A DNA stretch of 8,774 nt, from contig JAUXBI010000059.1 in assembly GCA_030619435.1 (NCBI GenBank), forward strand, positions 1-8,774. The letters run 5' to 3'. Position numbers and translations under genes: made by a program. Source of the stretch: Syntrophaceae bacterium. Its GTDB lineage: Bacteria; Desulfobacterota; Syntrophia; Syntrophales; UBA2210. This document shows positions 5,780-8,774 of the stretch, one piece after another; the first letter of the stretch is position 1, and the number at the start of each line of letters is the position of its first letter. The notes beneath the pieces are model-generated. The model saw only the letters and a list, made by a program, of their open reading frames with translations. It had not been told where the DNA came from and searched no databases.

Positions 5780-8212
5780 ATGTTTAAGAAATGCTGGTAT
5801 TTTTTATCAATCATCTTCACAACGCTTTTTTTGTTTGCGCCTGTAGCGCTGGCAGGAGAAGCGGACATTAAACTGCCTGACTTGTCTCAGGTTACGTTTA
5901 ATGTCTTGGGCGGTACGGTCGGCGGTCTCTCGCTGATGTACTGGGGGTTATTGGTTTGTGTAATTGGAGCGGCCTTTGGGCTCGTCCAATATGTTCAAAC
6001 AAAAAACCTGTCTGCCCATAAATCAATGCTTGATGTCTCAGAGATAATCTGGCAGACATGCAAGACTTATCTTTTTCAACAGGGCAAGTTTCTTGTCGCC
6101 CTGTGGATTCTTATCGGGATCTGTATGGTGTATTACTTTGCTGCTTTGCAGCATATGGCAATTGGAGGAGTTCTCACCATCCTGGCCTGCTCAATTCTTG
6201 GAATTCTCGGTTCTTACGGAGTTGCCTGGTTCGGCATCAGGATCAACACGGTGGCTAATTCCAGAACCGCATTTGAATCACTTCGCGGTAATCCCCTGGG
6301 TGTTATAGCCATTCCCTTAAGATCAGGGATGAGCGTTGGACTTCTCCTCGTCAGTGTTGAGCTTTTCTTTATGATTTGCATCCTGTGCTTTATTCCCAAG
6401 GAACTTGCGGGTCCATCTTTTGTAGGATTTGCAATTGGTGAATCTCTGGGCGCGATGGCATTGAGGATCTGCGGAGGTATTTTCACCAAGATTGCCGACC
6501 TGGGCTCTGACCTTATGAAGATATTTATGAAACTTCCTGAGGATGACCCGAGAAACCCGGGTGTTATCGCGGACTGTACAGGCGACAATGCGGGTGACAG
6601 TGTAGGTCCTACCGCGGACGGCTTCGAGACATACGGTGTAACCGGTGTCGCGCTGATAGCATTTCTGGCGCTTGCCATGGTTTTTGCGCCTGTTCTCTGT
6701 GGACAGCTTATCATCTGGATATTCGCCATGCGTATCCTCATGATTCTTACCGCGCTGGCATCATATTTCATAACCGGCAAGCTGAACCAGTCTCTGTATG
6801 GCGATAAAACAGATTTTGATTTCGAAGCTCCTATGACACACTTGATCTGGATAACATCCATGATTTCCATCGCTGTCACCTTTGCTGCCAGTTATCTTCT
6901 CCTCTCGTCTCTTCCCGGGGTGTTGTCTTCGTTGTGGTGGGCACTGTCCATCATAATAAGCTGTGGTACCATTGCGGGAGCCATTATTCCGGAGCTGACG
7001 AAGGTATTTACCAGCACCAATGCAGCTCACGTTAAGGAGGTTGTAACCAGCAGCAAGCAGGGCGGTGCTTCTCTGAATATCCTTTCGGGTCTCGTTGCCG
7101 GCAACTTCTCCGCGTTCTGGGAAGGTCTGACCATCATGATTCTGATGCTTGTCGCATACCTGGTATCCAAGAATCCGGCGGTTATGGCCCTCATGCCACC
7201 CGAATTTACCTTTGCCGCTCCTGTGTTCGCATTCGGCCTGGTTGCATTCGGTTTTCTGGGCATGGGACCTGTCACTATTGCCGTGGACAGTTTTGGCCCG
7301 GTGGCGGATAATGCGCAGTCCATTTATGAGCTTTCAAGGATCGAAAAGCAACCTGATATCGATGAAGATATCAAGAAGACCTTTGGCTTTACTCCTGAAT
7401 GGAAAAAGGCAAAGCACTACCTTGAGGCAACTGACGGTGCGGGAAACACATTCAAGGCGACCGCAAAACCGGTTCTCATCGGGACTGCGGTAGTGGGTGC
7501 CACTACCATGATATTTGGCATCGTTATCCTGCTGGAACATGTGTACGGGAATGTTGTTGCCAGCCTGAGCCTTGTCCAGCCGCAGATAATCCTTGGCCTG
7601 CTTATGGGTGGAGCTGTTATTTACTGGTTTACGGGGGCATCGATTCAGGCGGTTGTAACCGGCTCTTACCGCGCAGTTGTTTTTATTAAAAACAATACGG
7701 ACCTGAAGTCGGAGGCCGCATCAATAGAAAGCAGCAGAGAGGTGGTTAGGATCTGTACGATCGCCGCACAAAAAGGTATGATTAATATCTTTATCGTGAT
7801 CTTCTCTATGACCCTCAGCCTTGCCTTTTTTGACGCCCATTTCTTCATCGGGTACCTTATCGGCATCGCGTTTTTCGGCCTGTTCCAGGCAATATTCATG
7901 GCCAACGCGGGTGGCGCATGGGATAATGCCAAGAAGATAGTCGAGGTCGATATGGGTGAAGCGGGTACGCCCTTGCATGAGGCGGCTGTTGTCGGCGATA
8001 CGGTTGGTGATCCCTACAAAGATACCTCTTCCGTATCCCTTAACCCGGTAATAAAGTTCACGACACTGTTCGGTCTGTTGGCCGTTGAGATAGCCGTGAC
8101 AATGCAGAGCGCCGGGCTGAAGTTGGGCATTGCCGGTATGTTCTTCCTGCTTGCGCTGGTCTTTGTATATCGCTCATTCTACTCATCAAGGATCTCGGAA
8201 GAAGAGATATAA
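5780..8212 (+). CDS. hppA: Membrane-bound proton-translocating pyrophosphatase, divergent type
   Basis: HppA hydrolyses cytoplasmic pyrophosphate and pumps cations outward through a bundle of about 16 helices. The 810 residues are longer than most bacterial forms. Residues 1-25 look like a signal peptide ending ALA-GEA. Residues matching the Vigna enzyme are all present: Lys237, Asp240, Asp244, Glu254, Asp255, Asp265, Asp269, Asp273, Asp510, Asn556, Asp715, Lys718, Asp744, Lys747 and Asp748, plus gate residues Arg229, Asp280, Lys759 and an acidic Glu283. GNTFKATAK (555-563) has Lys559, the residue linked to K+ independence. Odd features are a one-residue deletion between Asp244 and Glu254 that removes the usual Glu of the D(x)7KxE motif, and about 19 extra residues in the loop before GNT. 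This fits the published divergent, Na+-regulated H+-PPase subfamily. GAGGAGGT at 5763-5770 supports the ATG. The gene stands apart, with a terminator after it. Confidence 0.93.
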   Translation: MFKKCWYFLSIIFTTLFLFAPVALAGEADIKLPDLSQVTFNVLGGTVGGLSLMYWGLLVCVIGAAFGLVQYVQTKNLSAHKSMLDVSEIIWQTCKTYLFQQGKFLVALWILIGICMVYYFAALQHMAIGGVLTILACSILGILGSYGVAWFGIRINTVANSRTAFESLRGNPLGVIAIPLRSGMSVGLLLVSVELFFMICILCFIPKELAGPSFVGFAIGESLGAMALRICGGIFTKIADLGSDLMKIFMKLPEDDPRNPGVIADCTGDNAGDSVGPTADGFETYGVTGVALIAFLALAMVFAPVLCGQLIIWIFAMRILMILTALASYFITGKLNQSLYGDKTDFDFEAPMTHLIWITSMISIAVTFAASYLLLSSLPGVLSSLWWALSIIISCGTIAGAIIPELTKVFTSTNAAHVKEVVTSSKQGGASLNILSGLVAGNFSAFWEGLTIMILMLVAYLVSKNPAVMALMPPEFTFAAPVFAFGLVAFGFLGMGPVTIAVDSFGPVADNAQSIYELSRIEKQPDIDEDIKKTFGFTPEWKKAKHYLEATDGAGNTFKATAKPVLIGTAVVGATTMIFGIVILLEHVYGNVVASLSLVQPQIILGLLMGGAVIYWFTGASIQAVVTGSYRAVVFIKNNTDLKSEAASIESSREVVRICTIAAQKGMINIFIVIFSMTLSLAFFDAHFFIGYLIGIAFFGLFQAIFMANAGGAWDNAKKIVEVDMGEAGTPLHEAAVVGDTVGDPYKDTSSVSLNPVIKFTTLFGLLAVEIAVTMQSAGLKLGIAGMFFLLALVFVYRSFYSSRISEEEI

Positions 8213-8238
8213 GACGAACTGTCTATAGCCACAAACAC

Positions 8239-8271
8239 AAAAAAAGCGCCCATATTCCGGGCGCTTTTTTT
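8239..8271 (+). terminator. Rho-independent terminator after hppA
   Basis: GCGCCC (8246-8251) and GGGCGC (8259-8264) pair around the 7-base loop ATATTCC. Seven A bases precede and seven T bases follow, extending the stem to 13 bp and giving a full U tract. It lies 26 bases after the hppA stop codon. The symmetry would let it work in both directions. Confidence 0.93.
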
Positions 8272-8324
8272 CATGTTATTGCTTTCTGAAGGATGATCTG
8301 CTAAGAGAAATAACAGGGATACTG

Positions 8325-8360
8325 AACAAGGGGGATGGAGGTATCCATCCCCCTTGTTTT
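8325..8360 (+). terminator. Strong hairpin just upstream of ychF, terminator-like
   Basis: A 15-bp perfect stem pairs 8325-8339 (AACAAGGGGGATGGA) with 8344-8358 around the tetraloop GGTA, and ends in TTGTTTT. It could be a second, tandem terminator for hppA. However, it ends only 6 bases before the AAGGAGG ribosome binding site of ychF (8365-8371), so it may instead be a structured leader or attenuator of ychF. The T run is short for an efficient terminator. A weak GATACT box at 8318-8323 could be a -10 element, in which case the hairpin would sit at the very 5' end of the ychF mRNA. Confidence 0.6.
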
Positions 8361-8376
8361 CTGGAAGGAGGGAGCT

Positions 8377-8774
8377 ATGGGTTTCAGATGTGGTATCATA
8401 GGTCTTCCGAATGTCGGCAAATCCACCATCTTTAATGCCCTCACCGCTGCCGGTGCCGAGGTGGCGAATTATCCCTTCTGTACAATCAATCCCAATGTTG
8501 GTGTCGTTCCTGTTCCTGATCCAAGACTTGAAAATATCGCGAGAATCATAAATCCCCCCAAGTTTACATTTACCACTATGGAGTTCGTTGACATTGCCGG
8601 TCTGGTGAAAGGGGCAAGCAGGGGAGAGGGTTTGGGAAACAGATTTCTCGGAAATATAAGGGATGTTGATGCGATCGTACATATTGTACGTTGTTTCGAT
8701 GACTCCGATGTGTCACATGTCCACGGTGTTGTGTCTCCTGTCGATGATATTGAGGTTGTCAAGATGGAGTTGAT
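8377..8774 (+). CDS. ychF: Redox-regulated ATPase YchF (5' part)
   Basis: The window holds the first 132 codons of about 365; the frame runs off the right edge without a stop. YchF (OLA1 family) is a cytoplasmic P-loop protein of the Obg group that prefers ATP over GTP, binds ribosomes and has been linked to stress responses. The P-loop GLPNVGKST is at residues 9-17, the switch I region YPFCTINPN at 32-40, and the G3 motif DIAGLVKGA at 72-80, followed by SRGEGLGN. Leu76 stands where many GTPases have the catalytic Gln, as is normal for this family. The G4 specificity motif and the TGS domain lie beyond the window. AAGGAGG at 8365-8371 stands 5 bases before the ATG. A very strong hairpin precedes it, so it probably does not rely on transcription from hppA. 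Confidence 0.95.
   Translation, partial: MGFRCGIIGLPNVGKSTIFNALTAAGAEVANYPFCTINPNVGVVPVPDPRLENIARIINPPKFTFTTMEFVDIAGLVKGASRGEGLGNRFLGNIRDVDAIVHIVRCFDDSDVSHVHGVVSPVDDIEVVKMEL

Overview
This window reads as bacterial chromosome from an anaerobic, Desulfobacterota-like (deltaproteobacterial) organism, possibly of the syntrophic or fermentative type. The reasons are the run DUF1844 gene - ispE - tRNA-Gln - prs - rplY - pth - ychF, which I recall as a typical deltaproteobacterial order, the gcdA-type decarboxylase subunit and the membrane pyrophosphatase. The lineage is inferred from gene content and order, not from a marker-gene search. All recognised genes are on the + strand and all look intact except ychF, which runs off the right edge. 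I see no insertion sequence, prophage, CRISPR array or resistance gene.

Layout. (1) 1-1822: a perfect -10 box and strong ribosome binding site lead into gcdA, the carboxyltransferase subunit of a glutaconyl-CoA decarboxylase. A 143-base gap without a gene follows. (2) 1966-5570: a tight housekeeping cluster. A DUF1844 gene overlaps ispE by 4 bases. The ispE stop codon directly abuts a tRNA-Gln(UUG) gene. Then come prs, rplY and pth with gaps of 9 to 25 bases. A 33-codon reading frame (5567-5668) overlaps the pth stop codon. (3) 5780-8212: hppA, a membrane proton pyrophosphatase of an unusual, divergent kind, with its own strong ribosome binding site and a strong terminator. (4) 8239-8376: that terminator, then a second 15-bp perfect hairpin just before the ychF ribosome binding site. 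(5) 8377-8774: the 5' part of ychF.

How the genes fit together. The central cluster serves isoprenoid synthesis (IspE), PRPP supply (Prs) and translation (tRNA-Gln, L25, peptidyl-tRNA hydrolase, YchF). The two flanking energy genes suggest a cell living near the thermodynamic limit. Glutaconyl-CoA decarboxylase turns a decarboxylation into a sodium gradient, and the membrane pyrophosphatase recovers energy from the pyrophosphate made by acyl-CoA ligases and biosynthesis. This pairing is what one would expect in syntrophic degraders of aromatic or fatty acids, but that is inference.

The most notable item is HppA. It keeps all the catalytic and gate residues I could align, carries the lysine associated with K+ independence, but departs from canonical enzymes around the first catalytic helix and has a cleavable-looking signal peptide. 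It matches my recollection of the published divergent Na+-regulated H+-PPase subfamily, so it is unusual rather than undescribed. I found no convincing wholly new system.
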